Shown here in pieces: positions 45,856 to 57,507 of a stretch of DNA of 64,000 bases; within the stretch, counting starts at the first letter, position 1; every line of letters begins with the position of its first letter. The stretch is taken from assembly GCF_036924515.1 (NCBI RefSeq), contig NZ_JAZHRR010000001.1, positions 3,939,001 to 4,003,000 of the forward strand, given 5' to 3'. The position numbers and the translations under genes are program-made. A model generated the notes under the pieces. That model was not told the origin of the DNA. It worked only from the letters and a program-made list of their open reading frames with translations, and ran no database searches. The stretch is from Bradyrhizobium sp. AZCC 1610. Its GTDB lineage: Bacteria; Pseudomonadota; Alphaproteobacteria; Rhizobiales; Xanthobacteraceae.

Positions 45856-45887
45856 GCGAATAGCGAATGAAATCATTCGCTATTCGC
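45856..45887. repeat. GCGAATAG palindrome (copy 2)
   Basis: Perfect 15-bp arms (GCGAATAGCGAATGA ... TCATTCGCTATTCGC) with a two-base centre, between tuf and rpsJ. No T-run on the minus strand. Same family as 33180-33197. Confidence 0.88.
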
Positions 45888-45901
45888 TTTTCGTTTTCTC
45901 T

Positions 45902-47092
<1,191 letters not shown>

Positions 47093-47132
47093 TTGACTCT
47101 CCGTTCAGTCGTTAGCTTTGAACCAACGACAA

Positions 47133-49205
<2,073 letters not shown>

Positions 49206-49234
49206 GGGCTGTTCCTTAAATCCGTTCTTCGCCG

Positions 49235-49720
<486 letters not shown>

Positions 49721-50092
49721 TTACTTCGGACGCTTCGCGCCGTACTTCGAACGACGCTGCTTACGGTTCTTGACGCCCTGAGTATCGAGGACGCCGCGGA
49801 GGATGTGGTAGCGCACGCCGGGCAAGTCCTTGACGCGGCCGCCGCGGATCATGACCACCGAGTGCTCCTGAAGGTTATGGCCTTCACCCGGGATGTAGCC
49901 GATCACTTCGAAGCCGTTGGTCAGGCGCACCTTGGCGACCTTGCGAAGCGCCGAGTTCGGCTTCTTCGGGGTCGTGGTGTAGACGCGCGTGCAAACGCCG
50001 CGCTTCTGCGGCGACTGCTGCAGCGCCGGCACCTTCTTGCGTGACTTCTGCACCGCACGCGGTTTTGCGATCAGCTGGTTGATCGTCGGCAT
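49721..50092 (-). CDS. rpsL: 30S ribosomal protein S12
   Basis: 123 residues from [15 protein letters not shown] at 50092; GAAGG precedes that ATG and a GTG four codons upstream is less likely. [20 protein letters not shown] and [16 protein letters not shown] carry the conserved decoding-centre Lys residues and the Asp that is methylthiolated in other bacteria. First gene of the minus-strand ribosomal run in this window. Confidence 0.98.
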   Translation of the reverse strand: MPTINQLIAKPRAVQKSRKKVPALQQSPQKRGVCTRVYTTTPKKPNSALRKVAKVRLTNGFEVIGYIPGEGHNLQEHSVVMIRGGRVKDLPGVRYHILRGVLDTQGVKNRKQRRSKYGAKRPK

Positions 50093-50424
50093 GTCAGCCT
50101 TCACCCTTTAGTTCGCGCGAAACCTCGAATGGCCTCGCAAATTCTTCTCGGAACTAGCCGTTCCGTTCGGCCCGCCCTGCGTGAAAAACATCCACGCAAA
50201 ACGAAATCGCGCCAACCACCCATTGCTGAGTGGAAAGCGCTTCGACGCCACAGAGGACCGCGATTAAGGGCCGATCAGCGGTCGCTGTCCGGCCTGCTTT
50301 CGAGGTCATGCATCCGAGTTCACTCTCAAGAGGACGTGCTCAAGAGAACTAAAATCGTCCTGGCATTGCCTAGCAATATGATCGACAGCGTTTGAGCGGC
50401 ATTCGTCGAGGTTGGTGCCCGTCC

Positions 50425-50454
50425 AAGTCCTTTAGGAAACTTCCGTAAGGATTT
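50425..50454 (-). other. Hairpin in candidate rpsL leader
   Basis: On the minus strand TCCTTACGGAAGTTTCCTAAAGGA: nested partial stems (GGAA/TTCC inside TCCTTA/TAAAGGA). It would lie shortly after the predicted transcription start and could be a leader-RNA structure. Fold energy not computed. Confidence 0.4.
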
Positions 50455-50511
50455 GAAAGGGTGTTCCGTTCCGACGCTGGCGTTGCTCACCGCCTGTCGT
50501 TAAGTGGCCGT

Positions 50512-50540
50512 CTTCTATAAGCGGTGGATAGCTAAGTCAA
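50512..50540 (-). promoter_or_regulatory. Candidate sigma-70 promoter for the rpsL-led operon
   Basis: On the minus strand CTTGACTT (-35, TTGACT at 50535-50540) is followed after 15-17 bases by TATAGAAG (-10 around 50512-50519). It is the best promoter-like pair upstream of rpsL. If it is used, the leader is about 420 nt. The spacing is slightly off consensus for some -10 choices. Confidence 0.55.
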
Positions 50541-50661
50541 GCGAAACGAGAACGCTGGAAATGCCTATGGCGTCTGCGGATTCAGTGCTTCGCGTGAATT
50601 CGGCAAGTCCGAAATAGCGATGCCCTCCCTCTTCTTGAGTCGCGCCAGCCGATAATTCTAC

Positions 50662-50679
50662 CCGGATAAATATATCCGG
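50662..50679 (+). promoter_or_regulatory. Palindromic operator candidate
   Basis: CCGGATAAATATATCCGG, 7-bp arms around AATA, AT-rich against a GC-rich background, about 90 bases upstream of the FAD monooxygenase pseudogene. It could be a repressor site or promoter-embedded operator; no regulator gene is adjacent. Confidence 0.45.
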
Positions 50680-50768
50680 AAACACTAAATACCGGTTCCA
50701 GTTTTTCCCGACTAAGCTTTTGTTGCCCTTCGGGGCGCAAAACTGGCGCTTCGAGGCCGGGATTGCCC

Positions 50769-51933
50769 ATGAAATACACCGACATCGCGATCATCGGCGG
50801 CTGCCTTGCCGGCTCGACCGCGGCCGCCATGCTCGGACGCGCGGGAATTCCGACGGTTCTGATCGACCCGCATCCGGTCTATCTATTCGACTTCCGCGTC
50901 GAAAAAATCAGCGGCGACGAGCAGTTCGGGCGCTTCTACCAGACCGGAATCGCCGATTCGGTGGTTCGCTCGGCCACCCATGACGGCGAAAAGTGGATCG
51001 CGCGATTCGGTTACCTCCTCGACAAGAAGCCGAGCCGCCAATACGGCATCATGTACGACGCGCTGATCGGCGCGGTCCGGGCGGAAATCCCACCTCCCGC
51101 CGAACTCGTCTACGCCAAGGTGACCGATGTCTCGACCAGCGCGGAGCGGCAGAAGCTCACGCTGTCCGACGGTGAAATAATCTCGGCGCGGCTGGTGGTG
51201 CTGGCCAACGGACTCAGTGTCGGGCTGCGCCGCACTCTCGGCATCGAGCGCCAGATCATCAGCGTCAGCCATTCCGTATCGATCGGATTCGACATGGTGC
51301 CGGTCGGCCGCCCGGCCTTCGAATTTCCCGCCCTGACCTATTTTTCGGAACGGGTAAGGGAGCGCGTCGCCTATGTGACGCTCTTCCCTGTCGGAAACAG
51401 GATGCGGGCCAACCTTTTCGTCTACCGCGAGGTCGACGACCCCTGGCTGCGCGAGATGCGGCGTAAGCCGGTCGAGACCATGAACGCCGCGCTGCCGAGG
51501 CTGCGCCGTATCACCGGCGAATACGGCGTTGCCGGCGACGTCAAGATCAGGCCCGCCGATCTCTACGTCTCGACCGGCTACCGCCAACCCGGCGTCGTTC
51601 TGGTCGGCGACGCCTTTGCGGCACCTGCCCGGTTACCGGCACCGGTACCGACAAGGTGTTCACCGACGTCGCCAGCTCTGCAATGTCCATATCCCCGCCT
51701 GGCTTGCGACCGAGGGCATGGACGCTGACAAGATCGCTTCCTTTTACGACGATCCGGTCAAGCAGGCCTGCGATGCCTGGTCGATGGCAAAAGCCGTCAG
51801 CTTCCGCAAGGTCACGATCGAGAACGGGCTATACTGTCGTGTGCAGCGCTGGGCGCGCTTCCTGGCGTGGTTCGGCGAAGACTGCTTGCGGCGGATGCGA
51901 AACGGAATCAGCGCAGGGGCAAACCGCCGGGCT
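50769..51933 (+). pseudogene. FAD-dependent monooxygenase/halogenase-like, frameshifted
   Basis: Starts DIAIIGGCLAGSTAAAMLGR, where the GxGxxG nucleotide loop has Cys in place of Gly; continues with YLFDFRVEKISGDEQFGRFY and reaches GVVLVGDAFA. The family then expects TCPVTGTGTDKVFTDV and LCNVHIPAWLATEGMDADKI, but these are found in the +1 and then the next frame: one base is missing near 51624 and another near 51675. The third frame continues to RWARFLAWFGEDCLRRM, then runs into the opposite strand of a duplicated exporter end and encodes a poly-Ser run. Two independent deletions indicate a pseudogene, unless both are assembly errors. Confidence 0.8.
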
Positions 51934-52061
51934 CACTCCTCGTCATCATCGTCATCGTCATCGTCATCGTCTTCATTGTCGTCGTCGGTCTGAGCGGCGG
52001 CGTTGTGCGGCGTATCGCCCTGGTCGTCCCACGAGCAACTGCGCTTGAGAGCCGCGCTCGA
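51934..52061 (-). repeat. Degenerate copy of the ABC exporter 3' end
   Basis: Matches the last ~140 bases of the ABC exporter gene (53010-53150) in the same orientation. Shared blocks include CTTCATTGTCGTCGTCGG, TTGTGCGGCGTAT, GCCCTGGTCGTCCCA, CGAGCAACTGCG and GAGCCGCGCTCGA. Read on the minus strand it even ends DDDDEE-stop, like the exporter. It lacks about 25 bases in the middle. Together with the original it brackets the MOSC gene as direct repeats. Confidence 0.9.
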
Positions 52062-52085
52062 CCCGCTTGCGTCGGAGAAAAAGGC

Positions 52086-52114
52086 GGCGGATTACGCCTT
52101 CGGCTCAATCCGCC
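52086..52114. repeat. Short REP-like hairpin
   Basis: GGCGGATT...AATCCGCC with CGCCTTCGG in the loop, followed by CTACGGG: a common Bradyrhizobium-type intergenic hairpin. Located between the duplicated exporter end and the MOSC gene. Confidence 0.65.
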
Positions 52115-52176
52115 CTACGGGCTGCAGGAAGAATGATACGACTATTGCGCCTGTAGCGCTTGCGTGTCCCGGCTGA

Positions 52177-52968
52177 CTAATCCTGAAGAACGATATCGTC
52201 ACCCGGGCGAACCAGACCCGCCACCAGCACAGCGGCGTAGACGCCGGCTCTCCCGTCATGATTCTTTGCTACATACTGCAAAATCTCGGGATTCTCGTCG
52301 AGCGACTCCGGATCAATGCTGATCATGCGACAACGGATATCGCGTTCCAGAATGTGGACCGTCAGTTTCGGACCGATCCGCAGTCGCCGGCCGACGAATG
52401 CGTCTTCGGCAAAGCTTTCACCGGAATTGAGATCGACATAGAGGTTTTCGCGAAAGCGACGCTTGTCGAGCGTCAAGCCCACCGCGCGGCCAATTCCGTC
52501 AATCGTCTGGGTTGCAAGCAACGAAAGCGGGCGACAGTCCGTTACGGCGCGGTCCGAGCGTATGATGGTCAGGTCGGAAGCGTTGAGCTGATCACCTCCG
52601 ATCAGACCCAGCAGCGCCGGATCGGACGCCGACAGAGTTTTTCCGTTCGGCGCTTCGATCTCAAGCGCCAGATCTTCGCTAGAGGGAAACAGCGGTGTCA
52701 GGCCAGGACCGCGGGTTTCTGCATCGGTCAGGTTGCCCGGTACAAGCGTCAGTTCAGGACGGCGAAACCTCGGGCGAAATCGCAGCATTTCCTTTCTGCT
52801 TCGTGCGGTGAGGAATGGAAAGGCCTTGGGCGCGCCCGCATGATGGACAGCGTAGAGTCGATCGCCGAGCACGCCGGCAAAGCTGACATAGGCCTCGGGC
52901 AGGGATTCTCCCGGCATGCTCTTTACCGGGTAACGCCAAACGCTTTCAAGTCGTCCAACAACCTTCAC
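52177..52968 (-). CDS. MOSC-domain protein (molybdenum-cofactor-sulfurase-like)
   Basis: 263 residues from a GTG at 52968 with GAGGG upstream. An N-terminal MOSC_N beta-barrel (ESVWRYPVKSMPGESLPEAY, VLGDRLYAVHHAG, FLTARSRKEMLRFRPRF) precedes the MOSC domain (ENLYVDLNSGESFAEDAFVG, RRLRIGPKLTVHILERDIRC with the conserved Cys, VAGLVRPGDDIVL). MOSC proteins bind or transfer the molybdenum cofactor and can reduce N-hydroxylated compounds. It sits between direct repeats of the exporter 3' end and may be a later insertion. Confidence 0.9.
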   Translation of the reverse strand: MKVVGRLESVWRYPVKSMPGESLPEAYVSFAGVLGDRLYAVHHAGAPKAFPFLTARSRKEMLRFRPRFRRPELTLVPGNLTDAETRGPGLTPLFPSSEDLALEIEAPNGKTLSASDPALLGLIGGDQLNASDLTIIRSDRAVTDCRPLSLLATQTIDGIGRAVGLTLDKRRFRENLYVDLNSGESFAEDAFVGRRLRIGPKLTVHILERDIRCRMISIDPESLDENPEILQYVAKNHDGRAGVYAAVLVAGLVRPGDDIVLQD

Positions 52969-53009
52969 TACAACCCTCGCCTGACATTTCCCGGAAGCGG
53001 CAGTCTAGA

Positions 53010-55031
53010 CTAGTCATCATCCTCATCGTCATCGTCTTCATTGTCGTCGTCGGCCTGACCGGCGGAGTTGTGCGGCGTATGGCCCTGGTCGTCCCAGAGC
53101 TTGCGGTAGACGCCGTTGGCCGCGAGCAACTGCGTATGCGAGCCGCGCTCGATCGCCTTGCCGCCTGAAATCACGATGATCTCGTCCATCTCGACCACCG
53201 ACGTCAGGCGGTGGGTCGACCAGATCATGGTGCGTCCCTCCGCCACATTCAGAAGCGTGCGGTTGATCGCGGCTTCCGTGGTCTGGTCGAGCGCCGACGT
53301 CGCCTCATCGAGCAGCAGCAGCGAGGGATTGCGGATGATCGCACGCGCGATCGCGATGCGTTGGCGCTGGCCGCCCGACAGCGTATCGCCGCGCTCGCCG
53401 ACCGGCGTGTCGTATTTCTGCGGCAGGCTCATGATGTAGCTGTGAATCTCGGCCTTGCGCGCGGCCTGCACGACCTCCTCGTCGCTGGCGCCTTCCTTGC
53501 CGAGCCGGATGTTCTCCCGGATCGACATGTTGAACAGCATGTTCTCCTGGAACACGATCGCCATGCTCGCTCGCAGGGATTCGCGGGTCACGCGGCGGAT
53601 ATCGACGCCGTCGATGGCCACCCGCCCCTCGTCCGGCGTGTAAAGACGCAGGATCAGATTGAGCAGCGTGCTCTTGCCCGAGCCGCTGGGGCCGACGATC
53701 GCGATACGCTTGCCGACGCCAAGCTTGAGGCTGAAATTGTCGAGCACCGGCGTCTCGCTGCCCTCGTAGGCGAAGGTGACGCGATCGAACGTGATGTCGT
53801 TGGTGATGCGCGGCAAATCGGGCGCGCCCGGGCGATCGGCGCCGCGCGTCGGCTCATCCAGCAGCTCCTGCATATGCCGCACCGCCGCCGCCGACTGGAT
53901 CGACACCGGAATGAAATGCATCAGATGGGCGATGTTGTAGGACACCTCCCAGAACGCGCTCTCGAAGGTGACGAAAGTGCCGATGGTGATTTGCCCCTTG
54001 GTGGCGAGATAGGCGCCGATCGCCAGCACCACGAGGTGCAGCAGCAAGACTGAAATGGTGACGGTGCGCTCCACCATCGTGGAGAGGAAGACGGCGGACG
54101 CGGTCTTGATGCGCACTTCCTGGTTACGCATGGTGAACCAGCCGAGCGTGCGGCGCTGCAGGCTGAACGCCTTGATCACCGCCTGCGCGGCGACGTTTTC
54201 CTGCACCGTGCCGAGCAGCGCCGATTCATTGAGCTTCTGCTCGTAATTCGCCTGCACCGCCTTCGGCGTCAGAATCCGCGGCCCGATCAGCGTGATCGGA
54301 AACACCAGGAGCGCCACCGCCGCAAGCTGCCAGTTCAAAAACAGCATCAGGATGATGCCGGCGATCAGTTCCAGGAACGGCAGCGCCGCGCTGTTGGCGA
54401 AGGTCTTGACCGAGCTTTCGAAGGCCGCAAGGTCGATCGAGAAGCGCGAGAGAATTTCGCCCCGCTTGGTGCGGGCGAAATACGACGCCGGCAGGTTCTG
54501 GACGTGCTCGAACAGCCGGCTCCGCACGTCGGCAATGATGCAAGCCGCCAGCCGCGCATCCCATCGCTCATACCAGACCGCAATGATCGAGGTGATGATG
54601 CCGGCGGCCGCGAGCACGCCGAGGATCTTGTAGAGCGCCTGAAAGTCCTCTTCGCCGAGCGCGTCGTCGATCAGGAATTTCAGGCTGAGCGGCATGATGA
54701 CGTTGAACAGCGTCTCCACCAGCACGCCGAAGCCGACGAAAATCAGAAGCTTCCTGTAGTTGCCCAGATACGGCCTGACGAAACCGTAGATGGTCGCCAT
54801 CGCGCCGGCGGCTTCCTTGGCGGTGAAGACGACGAGGTCCTCGTCATCATCATCGTCGTCGAGCTCCAGCTCGTCCTCTTTGTCATCCTTGTCATCGTCG
54901 GAGGGGATGACGGTTGCCTTGCCACCTGCCGGGGGTGCGGCGGAAGCCCCTGCCGCGAGCTTCTTCGCGAGCTCAGGATCGTCCGCCGGCGCGGGATTCC
55001 GATCATCCGAGGAAGGAGGCTTGGGCGCCAT
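53010..55031 (-). CDS. ABC exporter (membrane + ATPase in one chain) with acidic termini
   Basis: 673 residues. Residues ~44-65 are an acidic run (DDDKDDKEDELELDDDDDDE) and the C-terminus is another (DDDNEDDDDEDDD). Between them, a six-helix type-IV transporter domain (LIFVGFGVLVETLFNVIMPL and others) and an ATPase with Walker A GPSGSGKSTLL (~447), signature LSGGQRQRIAIARAI (~549) and Walker B LLLLDEATSALD (~572). A homodimeric exporter, lipid- or peptide-type. The poly-acidic ends are unusual for the family and could bind cations or partners. Its 3' end is duplicated 1 kb away. Confidence 0.93.
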   Translation of the reverse strand: MAPKPPSSDDRNPAPADDPELAKKLAAGASAAPPAGGKATVIPSDDDKDDKEDELELDDDDDDEDLVVFTAKEAAGAMATIYGFVRPYLGNYRKLLIFVGFGVLVETLFNVIMPLSLKFLIDDALGEEDFQALYKILGVLAAAGIITSIIAVWYERWDARLAACIIADVRSRLFEHVQNLPASYFARTKRGEILSRFSIDLAAFESSVKTFANSAALPFLELIAGIILMLFLNWQLAAVALLVFPITLIGPRILTPKAVQANYEQKLNESALLGTVQENVAAQAVIKAFSLQRRTLGWFTMRNQEVRIKTASAVFLSTMVERTVTISVLLLHLVVLAIGAYLATKGQITIGTFVTFESAFWEVSYNIAHLMHFIPVSIQSAAAVRHMQELLDEPTRGADRPGAPDLPRITNDITFDRVTFAYEGSETPVLDNFSLKLGVGKRIAIVGPSGSGKSTLLNLILRLYTPDEGRVAIDGVDIRRVTRESLRASMAIVFQENMLFNMSIRENIRLGKEGASDEEVVQAARKAEIHSYIMSLPQKYDTPVGERGDTLSGGQRQRIAIARAIIRNPSLLLLDEATSALDQTTEAAINRTLLNVAEGRTMIWSTHRLTSVVEMDEIIVISGGKAIERGSHTQLLAANGVYRKLWDDQGHTPHNSAGQADDDNEDDDDEDDD

Positions 55032-55195
55032 GAAACCAACCGATGCTGCACGGCCGGCATGACCGCAAATCGAACGCGGCAGCGGCGAGCGCTACCGCAA
55101 GGATTCTATGCGATCGGGATCAATTCGGCAAACATTTGGCGCGGCCGGCGCTGATTCATCAGAGCCGGTCGCGCCTTAATACAATCGGTCGGACT

Positions 55196-57250
55196 TCAAT
55201 CGTCCGATTCGACCTTGTCAAAAAACGAATAGCGCAGGCTGTCGGCGTCGGCGTACCACTGCCCCGGCCCCTTGTTGGCAGCCAGCGTCGCCGCCCACAC
55301 CGCATCGGTGCAGTCGCGGCGGTGCATCGAGAGGTCGAATCCGTTGCCGAAGAACAACTCAGACCATTCCCACCAGGTGCCGAGCTTCTTCACGCCGCGC
55401 AACAGGTCGTAGCGGTCGATCAGTGCGGGGGCCATGTCCGACGTCACCGATCCGAACACCAGTCCGATCTTCACGACGCGGTTGAGCTCGCGCACCGCCC
55501 GCGGGACCTGCTTTTCGGCGACGTGACACAGGCTGGTCTCGAACACGAAATCGAATTCGTCGCCCTTGAACGGCATGTCGACGATGGAGCCGAGCTTGTT
55601 GTACTTTTTCAGCGCCTTCGGCGTTTGGGCGTGGATCGCCTTGTTGTTTTCGATACCCCAGGCATCGATGCCGCGCTCGCGGAGCGCGCCGACCAGCTCA
55701 CCGCTGGCGGAGCCGGCAACGAGCAGCTTGTAGCCCCTGGCCCTGCCCCAGACGATCTTGATCAGGTCCGTCAGATAGGCCGGATCGGTAAACCGGCTCC
55801 AGACTTCGCTGTAGGGGCCGACGCCACGGTAATTCTCGAAATAGCTGCGGTCGATCTTGTCGGACGATACCTCGCCCTGCTGCGCGCGGGCGCGGCGCAA
55901 CCGCATCATCTCGGTCAGAACGATATCGGTGGCGGCGTCGGAAGAATCGAGCAGGCCATTGAGCGTCGAATCGAACAGATAATCGCCGACCACCACGATC
56001 CCCGGGTGCTGCTTCGGTTCCGGACGGTGGTTGGTCATGACGTCACGCACCGGCATGCCGCCCGGCAGCGCATTCACCGAAGACAGCCAGCGGTGGATCT
56101 TGCCTTCCAGAAAATGGTCGCGCGCGTCGCCGAAGGACGCCGGCAGCGACTTCAACGCGGCATCGATCAGTTCCTGGTCGCTCAGATTGGCATACGCCAG
56201 TGCATCAGAACCGGCGATCAGCCAGTTCAGCACGCCGTGCCGGCCAACGTCATGGCGTGCGCCTTCGTTGTAGACGCAGCAGCCGCCGAACGCTTCCGAC
56301 ATGAACCAGGCGCCTTGTATCTTCTCGCCCCAGAACGGTTCGTCGAACAGGATCGAAACCCGCAGATAATGCGCCGGTTTGTCGAAGTAGGCGACGTGCT
56401 TGACCATCGACTTGCGCAGCTCTTCGCCATCCCAGCGCATGGTGGCGAGCCAGGAATGCGGCAGGCACATCAGCACGAGATCGAAATCGCGCGTCTCCGG
56501 GCCCTTCCCGTTCATCATGTTGAGCTGATAGCGGCCGCTGCCGTTCTTGCCGACCTTGAGCACCCGGTGATTGAGCTGAATGTCGGCATCGACTTCCGAG
56601 CGAAGGCATTCGATCAGTTGCTCGTTGCCATTCTGGATCGAATACAGACCGATATAGCCCTCGACATCCATCACGAAGTTCTTCAGCGCGTTCAGCCCGT
56701 TGGTGTTGTGGGCCTCGGTTGCGATATCCGAGCGCGCCATCACCTTGAAGAACCGCTTAGCGATGGGATCGTCGACTTCCTTGTCGAGCACTTCCTCGCA
56801 GGTCATGTAGGCCCAAGGATGCTCGTTGTCGTGCGCCCCGACGCCCTCGTAATACTCGATCGGCGACACCAAATCGGCGCAGCGCTTGCGGAACGCTTCG
56901 ATCACAGCCGCGGTCTTCTCACCATACTTGCGGCGCATGCCCGGCACGTCGTCGAGCAGTTCGCCGTCGAGGTGCACCTGCTCGGCGTCCATCGGTATCG
57001 TTTGCAGGCCGAAATGCTGGATCAGTTCCCGCAGCGGATCCGGGCCGGTCATCGAATAATCGTAGATTTCGGCGACGCCTGCCTCGTACATCGCCGGCGC
57101 GGAATCGAATTTGCGCGAGACGATCTTGCCCCCGACGCGGTCGGACGCCTCGTAGATCGTGACGCGGCAGAGATCGCCGAGCTTTTTCTTCAAATACCAG
57201 GCGCTCATCAGCCCGCCTGGGCCGCCGCCCACGATTGCAAGATCCAACAT
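55196..57250 (-). CDS. Amine-oxidase-type flavoprotein fused to a SAM-methyltransferase-like domain
   Basis: 684 residues. N-terminal FAD domain: DLAIVGGGPGGLMSAWYLKK, EASDRVGGKIVSRKFDSAPA, and late FAD-contact HPGIVVVGDYLFDSTLNG (about residue 415). From about residue 500 a Rossmann methyltransferase-like module appears: YKLLVAGSASGELVGALRER, DAWGIENNKAIHAQTPKALK, DMPFKGDEFDFVFETSLCHV. Motif I has GSASG rather than the standard GxGxG, so activity is uncertain. The combination suggests successive oxidation and methylation of one substrate. It is on the same strand as the exporter downstream (164 bases). No exact known pathway was recognised. Confidence 0.88.
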   Translation of the reverse strand: MLDLAIVGGGPGGLMSAWYLKKKLGDLCRVTIYEASDRVGGKIVSRKFDSAPAMYEAGVAEIYDYSMTGPDPLRELIQHFGLQTIPMDAEQVHLDGELLDDVPGMRRKYGEKTAAVIEAFRKRCADLVSPIEYYEGVGAHDNEHPWAYMTCEEVLDKEVDDPIAKRFFKVMARSDIATEAHNTNGLNALKNFVMDVEGYIGLYSIQNGNEQLIECLRSEVDADIQLNHRVLKVGKNGSGRYQLNMMNGKGPETRDFDLVLMCLPHSWLATMRWDGEELRKSMVKHVAYFDKPAHYLRVSILFDEPFWGEKIQGAWFMSEAFGGCCVYNEGARHDVGRHGVLNWLIAGSDALAYANLSDQELIDAALKSLPASFGDARDHFLEGKIHRWLSSVNALPGGMPVRDVMTNHRPEPKQHPGIVVVGDYLFDSTLNGLLDSSDAATDIVLTEMMRLRRARAQQGEVSSDKIDRSYFENYRGVGPYSEVWSRFTDPAYLTDLIKIVWGRARGYKLLVAGSASGELVGALRERGIDAWGIENNKAIHAQTPKALKKYNKLGSIVDMPFKGDEFDFVFETSLCHVAEKQVPRAVRELNRVVKIGLVFGSVTSDMAPALIDRYDLLRGVKKLGTWWEWSELFFGNGFDLSMHRRDCTDAVWAATLAANKGPGQWYADADSLRYSFFDKVESDD

Positions 57251-57383
57251 GTCTTTTCCGTCGCCCCTCCGGCCCCCTGCCTTCGGGAAGCAGCCGGTCT
57301 AAACCACAAGCAAAGGCGCTTTTCACCCTGAAGGGAAGATGAACAAAGCGGGTCTTCGCAACGCAGCAATGAAACAAAGCAGC

Positions 57384-57410
57384 AAAAAGGCCGGCTTGTG
57401 CCAGCCTTTT
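57384..57410 (-). terminator. Intrinsic terminator after the LuxR-type gene
   Basis: On the minus strand AAAAGGCTGGC-ACAA-GCCGGCCTTTTT (one G-U pair) with a T-run. It lies about 100 bases beyond the LuxR-type stop and appears to be a degenerate copy of the rpoC terminator at 58701-58735. Confidence 0.85.
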
Positions 57411-57480
57411 GTCTTTCGCACCGTATTCTTGCGGAAGCCTTATTCCGCCGGCGGAAGGGCCAGCGGTTCCGCCCCCCTGG
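57384..57480 (-). repeat. Degenerate copy of the rpoC 3' end plus terminator
   Basis: The segment around 57437-57480 reads, on the minus strand, GCG GAA CCG CTG GCC CTT CCG CCG GAA TAA, encoding [13 protein letters not shown]; true rpoC ends [14 protein letters not shown]. The adjacent terminator is also similar. With the real rpoC end it brackets the LuxR-type gene as direct repeats about 1.3 kb apart. Confidence 0.82.
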
Positions 57481-57507
57481 GGCCGGAGCCGTGGGCGCGG
57501 CTTACCT

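Larger units (their letters stand above)
50093..50762. other. Divergent intergenic region upstream of rpsL, long leader
   Basis: 670 bases without a supported gene. Holds a good minus-strand promoter candidate about 420 bases before rpsL (50512-50540), a hairpin in what would be the early leader (50425-50454), and on the other side a palindrome (50662-50679) before the FAD monooxygenase pseudogene. No small coding gene was found. Confidence 0.6.

Noticed and set aside
51941..51978. GTCATC tandem repeats that look like a microsatellite or array
   Set aside because: It is the complement of acidic codons from the exporter end copy, not a CRISPR or independent repeat.
55043..57331. 762-codon plus-strand open frame
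   Set aside because: Lies opposite the amine-oxidase/methyltransferase fusion; composition is Arg/His-rich without known motifs.
57437..57507. C-terminal extension of the LuxR-type gene by frameshift
   Set aside because: The LuxR-type gene has a complete HTH and a natural stop at 57508. The following segment matches the rpoC end rather than any LuxR tail.
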